Shown here one piece after another: positions 1 to 7,015 of a stretch of DNA of 14,375 nucleotides. A program made the position numbers and the translations under genes. Positions within the stretch are counted from its first letter, which is position 1. Each line of letters starts with the position of its first letter. This DNA is from Candidatus Diapherotrites archaeon CG08_land_8_20_14_0_20_34_12 (lineage in GTDB: Archaea > Iainarchaeota > Iainarchaeia > Iainarchaeales > 0-14-0-20-34-12). The notes beneath the pieces are model-generated. The model did no database searches. It worked only from the letters and a program-made list of their open reading frames with translations, and had not been told where the DNA came from. The DNA is taken from the NCBI GenBank assembly GCA_002779065.1, contig PEXL01000043.1, positions 1 through 14,375 on the forward strand, read 5' to 3'.

Positions 1-1
1 T

Positions 2-319
2 TTAGTGAATTCAATGCTGCAAGGCAGCAAAACGATAGTCCATAATTTTGACAAAATTTTGAAAGCAATAAGAAGGGATGAGAATTCGATATTAAAATAT
101 TTAACAAAAGAATTGGCAACCGCTGCAACAATCTCCGAGGGAAAACTTATGCTAAAAGGAAAGTTTTCATCTGAACAATTGCAAAGGATAATTGCCGATT
201 ACACTAATAGATATGTTCTTTGCAAGGAATGTAAAAGACCTGACACAAAAGTAATAGAAAATAAAGGGGTAAAAATGCTCAAATGTGAAGCTTGCGGGGC
301 ATTAGCTCCAATAGCATAA
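2..319 (+). CDS. eif2b: Translation initiation factor aIF2 subunit beta (5' end outside window)
   Basis: This is the beta subunit of archaeal aIF2, the heterotrimer that brings initiator Met-tRNA to the small ribosomal subunit. The visible part holds the central alpha/beta domain (MLQGSKTIVHNF, then LKYLTKELATAATI and KLMLKGKFSS) followed by the C-terminal zinc ribbon with CKEC and CEAC cysteine pairs. The family is usually about 135-140 residues and has an N-terminal helix ahead of the MLQGSKT stretch. The frame is open back to base 2, so the true start lies upstream of the window and any internal GTG or ATG here is not the start. The gene ends in TAA, 4 nt before the DUF424 gene, so they are probably co-transcribed. 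The family assignment is very secure. Confidence 0.93.
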   Translation, partial: LVNSMLQGSKTIVHNFDKILKAIRRDENSILKYLTKELATAATISEGKLMLKGKFSSEQLQRIIADYTNRYVLCKECKRPDTKVIENKGVKMLKCEACGALAPIA

Positions 320-323
320 TTAG

Positions 324-623
324 GTGAGAAGAATAATTCATAAGATTCATAAAAAAGATGGTTCTGAAATTTTAGCTGCTTGTGATCGCGAATTACTTGG
401 AAAAACAATTGAAGATAAAGATTATTCTATAAAGGTAAGCGAATTTTTTTATGGCAATGAAGCAATAACTGAAAAAGCACTTGAAAAATTATTAAAAAAT
501 GCAGGAAATGCAAATCTAATTGGTGAAAAGGTTGTATCAATTGCGCTCAAAGCTCGCTTGATAACTGAAAAGAACATAATAAAAATTGGTTCTACCCCTC
601 ATGTTCAAATATACAGACTGTGA
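324..623 (+). CDS. DUF424 family protein
   Basis: This is a 99-residue protein of the archaeal DUF424 (COG2412-like) family, whose biochemical role I do not know. Diagnostic segments are ILAACDRELLGK near residues 16-27, VSEFFYGN at about 38-45, ANLIGEKVVSIAL at about 63-75, and the C-terminal IGSTPHVQIYRL. The GTG at 324 is chosen as start because translation from it gives the full family length, begins in the first beta strand, and lies only 4 nt after the aIF2 beta stop. The sequence AGGTGAG overlaps the GTG, so start recognition probably depends on coupling to the upstream gene. Lying between two initiation factors suggests a translation-linked role; that is inference from context only. 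Confidence 0.85.
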   Translation: MRRIIHKIHKKDGSEILAACDRELLGKTIEDKDYSIKVSEFFYGNEAITEKALEKLLKNAGNANLIGEKVVSIALKARLITEKNIIKIGSTPHVQIYRL

Positions 624-628
624 TTTAA

Positions 629-973
629 ATGTATAAAAAAAGAAATAATAGCACTGATGAACAGATATCTGAGGGATATATAAAACTGCCAAGAACAAAA
701 GAATTTGAAATGTTCGCAGTTGTCACAAAAATGGAAGGTGCAAATCATTTAAGGGCGAGATGTGCTGATAATGTTGAAAGACTTTGCAGAATCACAGGAA
801 AGATGAAAAAAACTGTTTGGATAAGAGAGGGAGATTTAATACTAATAAAGGTGTGGTATTATCAGCTAAGTAAGGCTGATGTCGTCTGGCGATATTTGGG
901 GCCACAAAGAAATGCACTTGAAAGAAAAGGCCATCTTAAATGGTTGACAAATCCTGAGCCCATTCAAAAATAA
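629..973 (+). CDS. eif1A: Translation initiation factor aIF1A
   Basis: This is a 114-residue homologue of eIF1A/IF1, the OB-fold factor that binds the ribosomal A site during initiation. The S1-like OB fold spans about residues 20-95. Family signatures are KLPRTKEFEMFAVV (19-32), GANHLRARCADN (37-48), the highly typical ITGKMKKTVWIREGD (55-69) and DVVWRYLGPQ (84-93). The acidic eukaryotic C-terminal extension is absent, as expected in archaea. The start is the ATG 5 nt after the DUF424 stop, which puts it in the same operon as aIF2 beta and DUF424. I see no separate Shine-Dalgarno sequence (upstream bases TGATTTAA), so translation may be coupled. The next gene has its own promoter. Confidence 0.94.
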   Translation: MYKKRNNSTDEQISEGYIKLPRTKEFEMFAVVTKMEGANHLRARCADNVERLCRITGKMKKTVWIREGDLILIKVWYYQLSKADVVWRYLGPQRNALERKGHLKWLTNPEPIQK

Positions 974-985
974 CAGTGTATGGGT

Positions 986-995
986 AAATTTATAT
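986..995 (+). promoter_or_regulatory. TATA box of the RIO1 gene
   Basis: The sequence AAATTTATAT is centred about 30 nt before the ATG at 1021. In archaea transcription starts about 25-27 nt after the TATA centre, which would put the 5' end at or just before the ATG. The message is therefore likely leaderless, and there is no Shine-Dalgarno sequence in the gap (974-1020). This is inferred from spacing alone. Confidence 0.5.
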
Positions 996-1020
996 CAAAT
1001 TAATATATTCTATTTCTAAT

Positions 1021-1755
1021 ATGCAAGAGGAAAATATCAGGAAAATTTTCAAGGAAGAAAATCTGAAAAAAACCGTAAATCTTGTTTTTGATAATGAAAC
1101 AATAATGGCAATTCATGATCTTTCTGAGAAAGGGTATATTGAAACACTTGAAGGCATTATAAGTCCTGGGAAAGAAGCATTTGTTTTTATTGCAAAGGAT
1201 TCTTCTGGGCATGGAAGAGCAGTAAAAGTTTACAAAACAAAAACAGCTCGCTTTAAAAAAATGGAAAAATATATTTATGGTGATTTAAGATTTGAAAAAG
1301 TGAAAAAGGGAACCGAACTAATTTATGAATGGACACGCAAAGAATTCAAAAATTTAACAAGATTGAGTAAAGCAGGAATTGCTGTTCCAAAACCTTTTGC
1401 ATTCAAGAAAAATGTTTTAGTAATGGAATTGATTGAAGAAAATAATGAACCTTGCAAGAAAATAAGGGAAAAACCAATTAAAGATTTGAAAAATTTTTAC
1501 AATAAACTTGTTGAATATATGTCAAAGATGGTAAATGAAGCTCATTTGATACATGCTGATTTATCTGAATACAATATACTAAACAAAAATGATTCTCCTG
1601 TCATAATTGATTGCGGGCAAGCAGTTTTAACAAGCCACCCAAATGCACAAGAATTATTTGAAAGGGATATAAAAAATCTTTCAGAGTATTTAACAAAGCA
1701 GGGATTAAAAAAGAGTTTTGATGAGATGTACTCAGATATAAAGAAAAAATCGTGA
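1021..1755 (+). CDS. rio1: RIO1-type serine protein kinase
   Basis: This is a 244-residue atypical protein kinase/ATPase of the RIO1 family, which acts in late maturation of the small ribosomal subunit. The nucleotide-binding loop reads ISPGKEAFVF (47-56), where RIO1 proteins usually have STGKEAxVY. The ATP-anchoring Lys is K69 in AVKVY, the hinge is VMELIEE (134-140), and the catalytic loop is HADLSEYNIL (178-187), with D180 as catalytic Asp and N185 as metal ligand. The metal-binding Asp is D197 in IIDCGQAV, the residue phosphorylated in RIO1/RIO2 cycles. The HADLSEYN and DCGQ pair separates RIO1 from RIO2. A RIO2-like N-terminal winged helix is absent, as expected. It neighbours the Dim2-like KH protein, another pre-40S/30S factor. 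Confidence 0.94.
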   Translation: MQEENIRKIFKEENLKKTVNLVFDNETIMAIHDLSEKGYIETLEGIISPGKEAFVFIAKDSSGHGRAVKVYKTKTARFKKMEKYIYGDLRFEKVKKGTELIYEWTRKEFKNLTRLSKAGIAVPKPFAFKKNVLVMELIEENNEPCKKIREKPIKDLKNFYNKLVEYMSKMVNEAHLIHADLSEYNILNKNDSPVIIDCGQAVLTSHPNAQELFERDIKNLSEYLTKQGLKKSFDEMYSDIKKKS

Positions 1756-1795
1756 AAAAACAGGGCAAAATTAAATTCAAAAACTGCAGAATTAA

Positions 1796-1826
1796 GCCAT
1801 AACTCCTTCAAATTTTGGGTTATGGC
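1796..1826. terminator. Hairpin downstream of RIO1
   Basis: GCCATAAC at 1796-1803 pairs exactly with GTTATGGC at 1819-1826. A G-U and a C-G pair can extend the stem inward, leaving an 11-nt loop. It lies about 40 nt after the RIO1 stop, just before the AT-rich repeat and promoter of the KH gene. It could end the RIO1 transcript or protect its 3' end. No poly-U tract follows, only an AT repeat, so terminator is the likeliest but not the only reading. Confidence 0.35.
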
Positions 1827-1831
1827 AATAA

Positions 1832-1883
1832 TATATAAATATATATTGTTTATATAAATATATATTACTTATATAAATATATT
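1832..1883 (+). repeat. 19-bp TATA-rich tandem repeat before the KH gene
   Basis: Three head-to-tail copies of a 19-bp unit: 1832-1850 (TATATAAATATATATTGTT), 1851-1869 (the same but ending ACT) and a 14-bp partial copy at 1870-1883. Each contains a good archaeal TATA box (TTTATATA or CTTATATA). The last TATA element is centred near 1874, about 37 nt before the ATG at 1911, which would give a leader of roughly 10 nt. It probably acts as the promoter of the KH gene, possibly with several alternative start sites. The array could also be a simple-sequence expansion with no function. Confidence 0.6.
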
Positions 1884-1910
1884 AAAAGCTACTTAAGAGA
1901 TTGTGAAAAA

Positions 1911-2444
1911 ATGTTTGATGAAGAACAAATAAATGTGCCTAAAGACAGGATTGCTGCTTTAATTGGAAAGGTTGGCAGCACAAAAAAACAAATTGAAGAA
2001 CTTACTAAAAGTAAACTGAATATTGACAGCAAAACCGGAGAAGTATTAATTGAAAATAAAGATGTCTTTATGCTGCACAAAACTGAAGAAATTGTAAAAG
2101 CTATAGCCAGGGGATTTTCTCCTGAGAAATCATTGCTGTTGTTAGATGAAGAATTTTTTATGGATATTATTCCGTTAAAAGAAATTATTGGAAAAAGTGA
2201 AAAAGAAATACATACAAAAAAGGCAAGGGTAATTGGCAGGCAGGGAACGATAAGGGCTGAAATTGAAGAAAAAACCGGAACATATATTTCTGTTTATGGA
2301 AATACAATTGGAATAATTGGAAACGCCTTGAATATGGATTTAGCAAAACAAGCAATTGAAATGCTACTGAATGGAGCAAAAATTGAAAGTATGAGAGTAT
2401 TCTTAGATAAAAGAATTTCAAAATCAAAGGAATTCAAATTATAA
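1911..2444 (+). CDS. Two-KH-domain RNA-binding protein, archaeal Dim2/Pno1-like
   Basis: This 177-residue protein has two KH domains and is the archaeal counterpart of eukaryotic Dim2/Pno1, which binds the 3' end of small-subunit rRNA during maturation. KH1 covers about residues 7-70 with the loop ALIGKVGSTKKQIEE (16-30); KH2 covers about 82-160 with ARVIGRQGTIRAEIEE (105-120) followed by GTYISVYGNTIGIIG (123-137). Both GxxG loops are present (GKVG and GRQG), so both domains should be able to bind RNA. The C-terminal tail is basic. The ATG at 1911 begins just before KH1, and the TATA-rich repeat upstream supports it. Lying directly after rio1 fits a shared role in 30S assembly. Confidence 0.88.
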   Translation: MFDEEQINVPKDRIAALIGKVGSTKKQIEELTKSKLNIDSKTGEVLIENKDVFMLHKTEEIVKAIARGFSPEKSLLLLDEEFFMDIIPLKEIIGKSEKEIHTKKARVIGRQGTIRAEIEEKTGTYISVYGNTIGIIGNALNMDLAKQAIEMLLNGAKIESMRVFLDKRISKSKEFKL

Positions 2445-2460
2445 TTAAAAATTATTTTTA

Positions 2461-2492
2461 TTTTATAAAATGATTCGGAAAAATAGGGTGAT
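2461..2492 (+). promoter_or_regulatory. TATA box and start region of top6B
   Basis: TTTTATAAAA at 2461-2470 is centred about 27 nt before the ATG at 2493, the spacing expected for a leaderless or very short-leader transcript. A GGGTGAT stretch at 2486-2492 looks like a Shine-Dalgarno core but touches the ATG, so it is too close to serve as a normal ribosome-binding site. The KH-top6B gap is only 48 nt, so read-through from the KH gene is also possible. Confidence 0.45.
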
Positions 2493-5400
2493 ATGTTGGC
2501 AGGAAAAACAGAAAAACCAAAAAAAGAAAAGTTAGAAAAGACTCAAAAAGCTGAAGAAGTAGAAGAAACTCAAGGGACTGAAGAAACAGAAGAAGAGACA
2601 CAAGAAGCTGAACAGAATAATGGGAAAATAATAAGTGCAGAAACCCTTAGTAAGGAATTTAAGGAGCATTCAGTTGCTGAATTCTTCAAGAAAAACAGGC
2701 AGATGCTCGGTCTTTACGGGAAGATCAGGACATTAACAACAATTGTTCACGAATATGTGACTAATTCATTAGATGCCTGTGAGGAAGCAAATATTCTCCC
2801 GGAAATTGAGGTAAAGATTGAAGAATTGGGTGAAGAATACTATGTTGTTTCTACACAAGACAACGGCCCGGGATTGACAAAAGAGACTGTAGGCAAGGCA
2901 TTAGGGCAACTTCTTGCAGGAACTAAATTCCACAGAATGGTGCAGATGAGGGGGCAGCAAGGAATTGGTGCTTGTATGAAATCAGATACTCTTGTACCAT
3001 TAGCAGATGGAAGAATTCTTCCAATAAAAGAGATAGTTGACAAAAACATGGTTGGCATAGAAGCAATAAGCCTAGACCTAAATAGCTTAAAATTAGTGCC
3101 TGGAAAAATAACAAGATGCTGGAAACCAAAAAATCCCTTATTTGTAAAGGTTAAAACTGCTAAAGGCAGGGCTATTCATTTAACCCCTGAAAATCCAGTG
3201 CTTACAATCAAGGATAGTGAACCTATTTGGATAAGAGCAGACGAAATAAAGGAAGGCATGAAAATTGCCGCACCAAATAAATTATTTGCATTCACAAATC
3301 AGCTCAGAGCAATAGACTTGTTTAAGCATGAGGATATACAAGTTGATGAGCAAGACATTCTAAAAATGTTAAAAGCGAAATTAATTCAAAAATATGGCAG
3401 CCTTACGGAAATTGCAAAACATCTTGGAGTAAAAAAAGACAGGATAAGAAACTGGTTCACAAGAAAAATGCCAAACAATAACCCAAGAGGGAGGCCTACC
3501 TTACAACAAGTCATCACAATGATTAAATTATTAGGATTGCAAGAAGATGAAATCCTTCAAAAGATAACTAGGATAGGTAGAAATGGAACATATGTAAAAA
3601 TGCCTGCCTATATAGGCCAGGATATATTGTGGCTCTCCGGGTTTATGGCTGGTGATGGGCATTTAACTTCAAAAAAAGATGATAAATGGGGAGTAAATAT
3701 AAGCTTTACAAACAAGGATATTAATCTTATAAATAAATGCAAAAACATTCTTGAAGAAAAATTTGGATTAAAGACTCAACAATATTTCCATAAAGAAAAA
3801 CACTATTGCACATTACAATGCTCTTCAAAGATCTTATCGGAAATATTTGAAAGCCTTGGAGTCACTAGAGGCAATAAATCAAAATGTTTTGATCTATCAA
3901 ATACCCTTCTACAATTGAGTGATGGGCATATTGCAGCATACTTAAAAGGATTATTTGATGCTGAAGGTAGCATAACCCAAGAAAAAAGAATGATAACCTT
4001 AACTCTTTATAACAAGAAAGCACTCGAGAAAATCTTCTATGCTCTCTTAAGAATAGGCATTCATGCTAACATTAACAAAAGCAGAGAAGAAAATAGAATT
4101 ACAATAACCGCAACAGAAAATATCTACAAATTCTACCAAAAGATTGGTTTTTCTTCAAGTAAAAAAACCCAAAAGTTGATTGAACTATTAGAAAATAAAA
4201 AAGTGAATACCCAAACTGACACTATCCCTGGAATTAATCCTTCTGTTATAAATTACCTAAGAACTGAAGAAATTGCCCTAACAAAATTACCTGCGGCAGC
4301 ATATTCTGCAATTCATTCAGGCAACATAAGCAGATATGCATTAGTGCAAGTATTAAATACTGCAGGAATAATCGGAACTACTGGTGAATACCTTAATGCT
4401 CTAGCAAATGCTGATGTAAGCTGGCTAACAGTTAAAGAAATCTGCTTTGAGAAAAATGAGGAAGAATTTGTCTATGATTTAGAAATAGAAAAATACCATA
4501 ATTTTGTTGCTGGCGGCATAATCTGCCATAATTCAGGCTGTACTATGTTAAGCCAGATGACAACAGGAAAGCCAACAAAAGTAATCACAGGAACAGGAAA
4601 TGGAAAAACATATTCACTCGAAATTAGCATTGATACAAAAGAGAATAGGCCAAAAATTTCTAATTTAAAAGAAATGCTAAAGCAATTCAGAGGGGTAGCG
4701 ATTCAGACCAAATTTAAAGGGGTATTATACAAAGAATCAGATCAAGGTGTTTTGGAATATTTAAGAAGAACTGCGATTGCAAATCCCCATGCGCAAATTA
4801 GATTCAGGAATCCGAAAGGGATTCTCACAACATTCCACAGGAGTGTAAATAAAATTCCAAAAAGGCCTATGGAAATGAAACCGCATCCATTAGGAGTTAC
4901 GATTGATGATATTTTATCCTGGTCAAAAACAATAGATGCAAGAAAAACAAACAGCTTTTTGAAAAAGGCATTTGACAGGGTTGGAGATACCTCAATTGAT
5001 AAGATACAGCAAAATTTACGCTTTGATTTGAATAAAGATCCTAAGCAGTTAAGCTGGGAAGAAGCTGAGCAGATTATTCATGCATTTAAACAAGTAAATT
5101 TCTCTGCACCTTCAACAGAAGGATTATGCCCTATTGGCGAGGAGCATATCAAAAAATCACTTGAAAATATTGTAAAACCAGAAATTGTTTACACATTTAC
5201 AAGAAAGCCAACTGTTTATTCTGGGGGATTCCCTTTCCAGGTAGAGGTTGCAATAGCTTATGGCGGGAATGCGGGCCGTGTTGTAAATGAGACAACACCA
5301 AAAGAGGGGGAAGTACAGGAAAGAAGAGTAGAAATAATGAGATATTCCAATAGAGCGCCATTAATGTTTGATGCTGGAACATGTGCAATCACAAAGGCAG

Positions 5401-5918
5401 TGCAAAGCATTGATTGGAAGAGATATGCAATGGGTGACATAAATAATGCACCTATTTCCCTATTTGTAAACTTTATTTCTGCCCATGTTCCTTACACTGG
5501 TGCAGGAAAGACATCTATTGCTGATGAAGAAGAGGTAATGGAAGAATTAAGATTGGCATTAATGCAGGTTGGAAGAAGGACTGCCCGCTACATCATAAAG
5601 AAAGAAAAGGAAAAGATAAAGCAGGAAAAGAAGAGGGTGTTCATGAAATATGCTATTGAAGTTGCAAGGGCTGTTGGGGAATTAACAAAGAAAGATCCTG
5701 CTAAGATTGAAAAGAAACTGCTTGACATTGTAATAAAGAGATTAAAGTTAGAGGAAGAGCAGGAGAAAAAAGAAGAAGCGGCTTTGGAAGAGGAAGATGA
5801 TGAAAAATTAGAGAAAGAACTTGAGAAACTGGTAAAAAAGAAAGATGCAGAGGAAAAGAAAATTAAAGGTGGGAAAAAGAAATCCAAAAAAGCGGCTAAG
5901 GAGAGTGATGATGAATGA
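2493..5918 (+). CDS. top6B: DNA topoisomerase VI subunit B, with an in-frame intein
   Basis: This is the ATPase subunit of type IIB topoisomerase VI, which passes one duplex through another to relax and decatenate DNA. The precursor is 1141 residues, of which residues 161-680 are an intein; spliced length is 621. The GHKL ATPase has the N box HEYVTNSLDA (E86/N91 region), the G1 box DNGPG (123-127) and the lid motif RGQQGIG (153-159), directly before the intein. After the intein come SQMTTGKP, an H2TH-type segment near GVTIDDILSW, and the transducer with GGFPFQVEVAIAYGG. The likely ATP-sensing Lys is K1006 in GAGKTSIA. Residues 1-45 and about 1060-1141 are Lys/Glu-rich extensions longer than in compact crenarchaeal homologues. 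The stop overlaps the top6A start (ATGA). Confidence 0.95.
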   Translation: MLAGKTEKPKKEKLEKTQKAEEVEETQGTEETEEETQEAEQNNGKIISAETLSKEFKEHSVAEFFKKNRQMLGLYGKIRTLTTIVHEYVTNSLDACEEANILPEIEVKIEELGEEYYVVSTQDNGPGLTKETVGKALGQLLAGTKFHRMVQMRGQQGIGACMKSDTLVPLADGRILPIKEIVDKNMVGIEAISLDLNSLKLVPGKITRCWKPKNPLFVKVKTAKGRAIHLTPENPVLTIKDSEPIWIRADEIKEGMKIAAPNKLFAFTNQLRAIDLFKHEDIQVDEQDILKMLKAKLIQKYGSLTEIAKHLGVKKDRIRNWFTRKMPNNNPRGRPTLQQVITMIKLLGLQEDEILQKITRIGRNGTYVKMPAYIGQDILWLSGFMAGDGHLTSKKDDKWGVNISFTNKDINLINKCKNILEEKFGLKTQQYFHKEKHYCTLQCSSKILSEIFESLGVTRGNKSKCFDLSNTLLQLSDGHIAAYLKGLFDAEGSITQEKRMITLTLYNKKALEKIFYALLRIGIHANINKSREENRITITATENIYKFYQKIGFSSSKKTQKLIELLENKKVNTQTDTIPGINPSVINYLRTEEIALTKLPAAAYSAIHSGNISRYALVQVLNTAGIIGTTGEYLNALANADVSWLTVKEICFEKNEEEFVYDLEIEKYHNFVAGGIICHNSGCTMLSQMTTGKPTKVITGTGNGKTYSLEISIDTKENRPKISNLKEMLKQFRGVAIQTKFKGVLYKESDQGVLEYLRRTAIANPHAQIRFRNPKGILTTFHRSVNKIPKRPMEMKPHPLGVTIDDILSWSKTIDARKTNSFLKKAFDRVGDTSIDKIQQNLRFDLNKDPKQLSWEEAEQIIHAFKQVNFSAPSTEGLCPIGEEHIKKSLENIVKPEIVYTFTRKPTVYSGGFPFQVEVAIAYGGNAGRVVNETTPKEGEVQERRVEIMRYSNRAPLMFDAGTCAITKAVQSIDWKRYAMGDINNAPISLFVNFISAHVPYTGAGKTSIADEEEVMEELRLALMQVGRRTARYIIKKEKEKIKQEKKRVFMKYAIEVARAVGELTKKDPAKIEKKLLDIVIKRLKLEEEQEKKEEAALEEEDDEKLEKELEKLVKKKDAEEKKIKGGKKKSKKAAKESDDE
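2973..4532 (+). mobile_element. Intein with LAGLIDADG homing endonuclease in top6B
   Basis: The protein-splicing element covers host residues 161-680 (520 aa), with extein flanks GQQGIGA and SGCTML. Block A starts at Cys161 (CMKSDTLVPLADGRILPIKE). Block B reads HLTPENPVLT (229-238), with Asn234 where His is normal. Block F is VYDLEIEKYHNFVAGG and block G ends CHN with Ser681 as the +1 nucleophile, so this is a class 1 intein. A two-motif homing endonuclease lies inside: LSGFMAGDG (381-389, D388) and LKGLFDAEG (484-492, E491), both keeping the acidic residue. A helix-turn-helix-like segment (SLTEIAKHLGVKKDRIRNW, 303-321) and a helical segment (about 583-640) are extra DNA-recognition candidates. 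No frameshift or stop is present, so splicing and endonuclease may both be active. Confidence 0.93.
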
Positions 5919-7015
5919 GAGCAGAGCAAAAGGATTCGCGCGTAATAGATAAACTCAAGGAAATGGGCAAAACGGTCTTCGAACAGATTGAAAAAGGAGA
6001 GCACCCTAGCATTGAATTGCCTATAAGAAGCTTGAACAATATTTACTTTGACCAGAAAAGCCAGACAATTAAAATGGGAGATAAAACATCGCAAAGATTA
6101 TTCCTCAACATCGCGCATACAAGAAAATTCATGCAGACAACATTAATTGCAAATGAATTGAAAAAAATAATTGACCAGAAAGCAAACATATCCATTCGTG
6201 ATCTTTACTATGCATTAAAGCATACGATTGCAGGGACTGAAGAAAACAGCTTTGAAAATCAATCGGAAAGTGATCCAATAATTGAGGATATTGAATGCAG
6301 CATGAATCTGCTTAGGGAAGAATTACATTTGGCTGCATCAACAAAAGGGGTAATTACAGGAAGAATGAAAATTAAGGATGGGAAGGATACTATTGATTTG
6401 ACAAAGATGGGTTCAGGCGGCTGGGGAATTCCCTCAAATGTTGAACCTGACAGAATTGAAATTAAAGATGTAGATGCAGAATATGTATTATTCATTGAGA
6501 AAGATGCTGTCTGGAAACGTTTTAATGAGGATAAATTCTGGGACCATGGAAAATGCCTTATATTAACAGGAAGAGGGCAGCCATCAAGGGCAGAGAGAAG
6601 ATTAGCGCAAAGATTGAATAAAGAATTCAAATTGCCTGTCTTGGCATTAATGGATGCTGATCCCTGGGGAATGTATATTTATTCAGTAATAAAGCAAGGA
6701 AGTATTTCACTTTCATACAGTGAAGAAAAGCTCGCAACTCCGCAGACAAAATACCTCGGATTAACAATCAAGGATGTTGAAACCTATAAGATTCCGAAAG
6801 AGGTAACAATTAAACTGAATCATTTGGATGTCAAGAGATTGGATGAAATGGCAAACTATGAATGGTTCAAAAAGAAGGAATGGCAGGATGAATTCAAGCG
6901 CATGAAGGAAAAAGCAATCAAGCTTGAATTGGAAGCCTTGAGCAAAAAAGGAATCAGGTTTATAACAGAAGAATATCTGCCGGATAAAATAAAGAGCAAG
7001 GACTTTTTGCCATGA
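5915..7015 (+). CDS. top6A: DNA topoisomerase VI subunit A (Spo11-like)
   Basis: This 366-residue subunit makes the transient double-strand break in topoisomerase VI and is the archaeal relative of the meiotic nuclease Spo11. The winged-helix (5Y-CAP) domain contains ISIRDLYYALKHT (92-104) with Y98/Y99; the second Tyr is the likelier one to attach to DNA by family alignment. The Toprim domain follows, with E195 in VLFIEKDAVWKRF and D247/D249 in ALMDADPWG as metal ligands. GRGQPSRAERRLAQRL (220-235) is also typical. Length matches the family (about 350-390). The ATG overlaps the top6B stop by 4 bp, so the two subunits should be translationally coupled and made in step. The stop codon in turn overlaps the start of a small lipoprotein gene. 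Confidence 0.96.
   Translation: MRAEQKDSRVIDKLKEMGKTVFEQIEKGEHPSIELPIRSLNNIYFDQKSQTIKMGDKTSQRLFLNIAHTRKFMQTTLIANELKKIIDQKANISIRDLYYALKHTIAGTEENSFENQSESDPIIEDIECSMNLLREELHLAASTKGVITGRMKIKDGKDTIDLTKMGSGGWGIPSNVEPDRIEIKDVDAEYVLFIEKDAVWKRFNEDKFWDHGKCLILTGRGQPSRAERRLAQRLNKEFKLPVLALMDADPWGMYIYSVIKQGSISLSYSEEKLATPQTKYLGLTIKDVETYKIPKEVTIKLNHLDVKRLDEMANYEWFKKKEWQDEFKRMKEKAIKLELEALSKKGIRFITEEYLPDKIKSKDFLP

Noticed and set aside
1832..1883. CRISPR-like array
   Set aside because: The 19-bp units are directly adjacent with no spacers, are almost pure A/T, and no cas gene is present.
2973..4532. Class 3 or split intein
   Set aside because: Cys1 is present at the N-terminal junction, so it is not class 3. 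Both splicing halves and the endonuclease are in one continuous frame, so it is not split.
5588..6094. Open frame of 168 codons on the minus strand, rich in Ser and Phe
   Set aside because: It is the complement of the Lys/Glu-rich end of top6B and the start of top6A, both certain genes. Its composition is just the reverse of AAA/GAA codons, and it has no recognisable motif.
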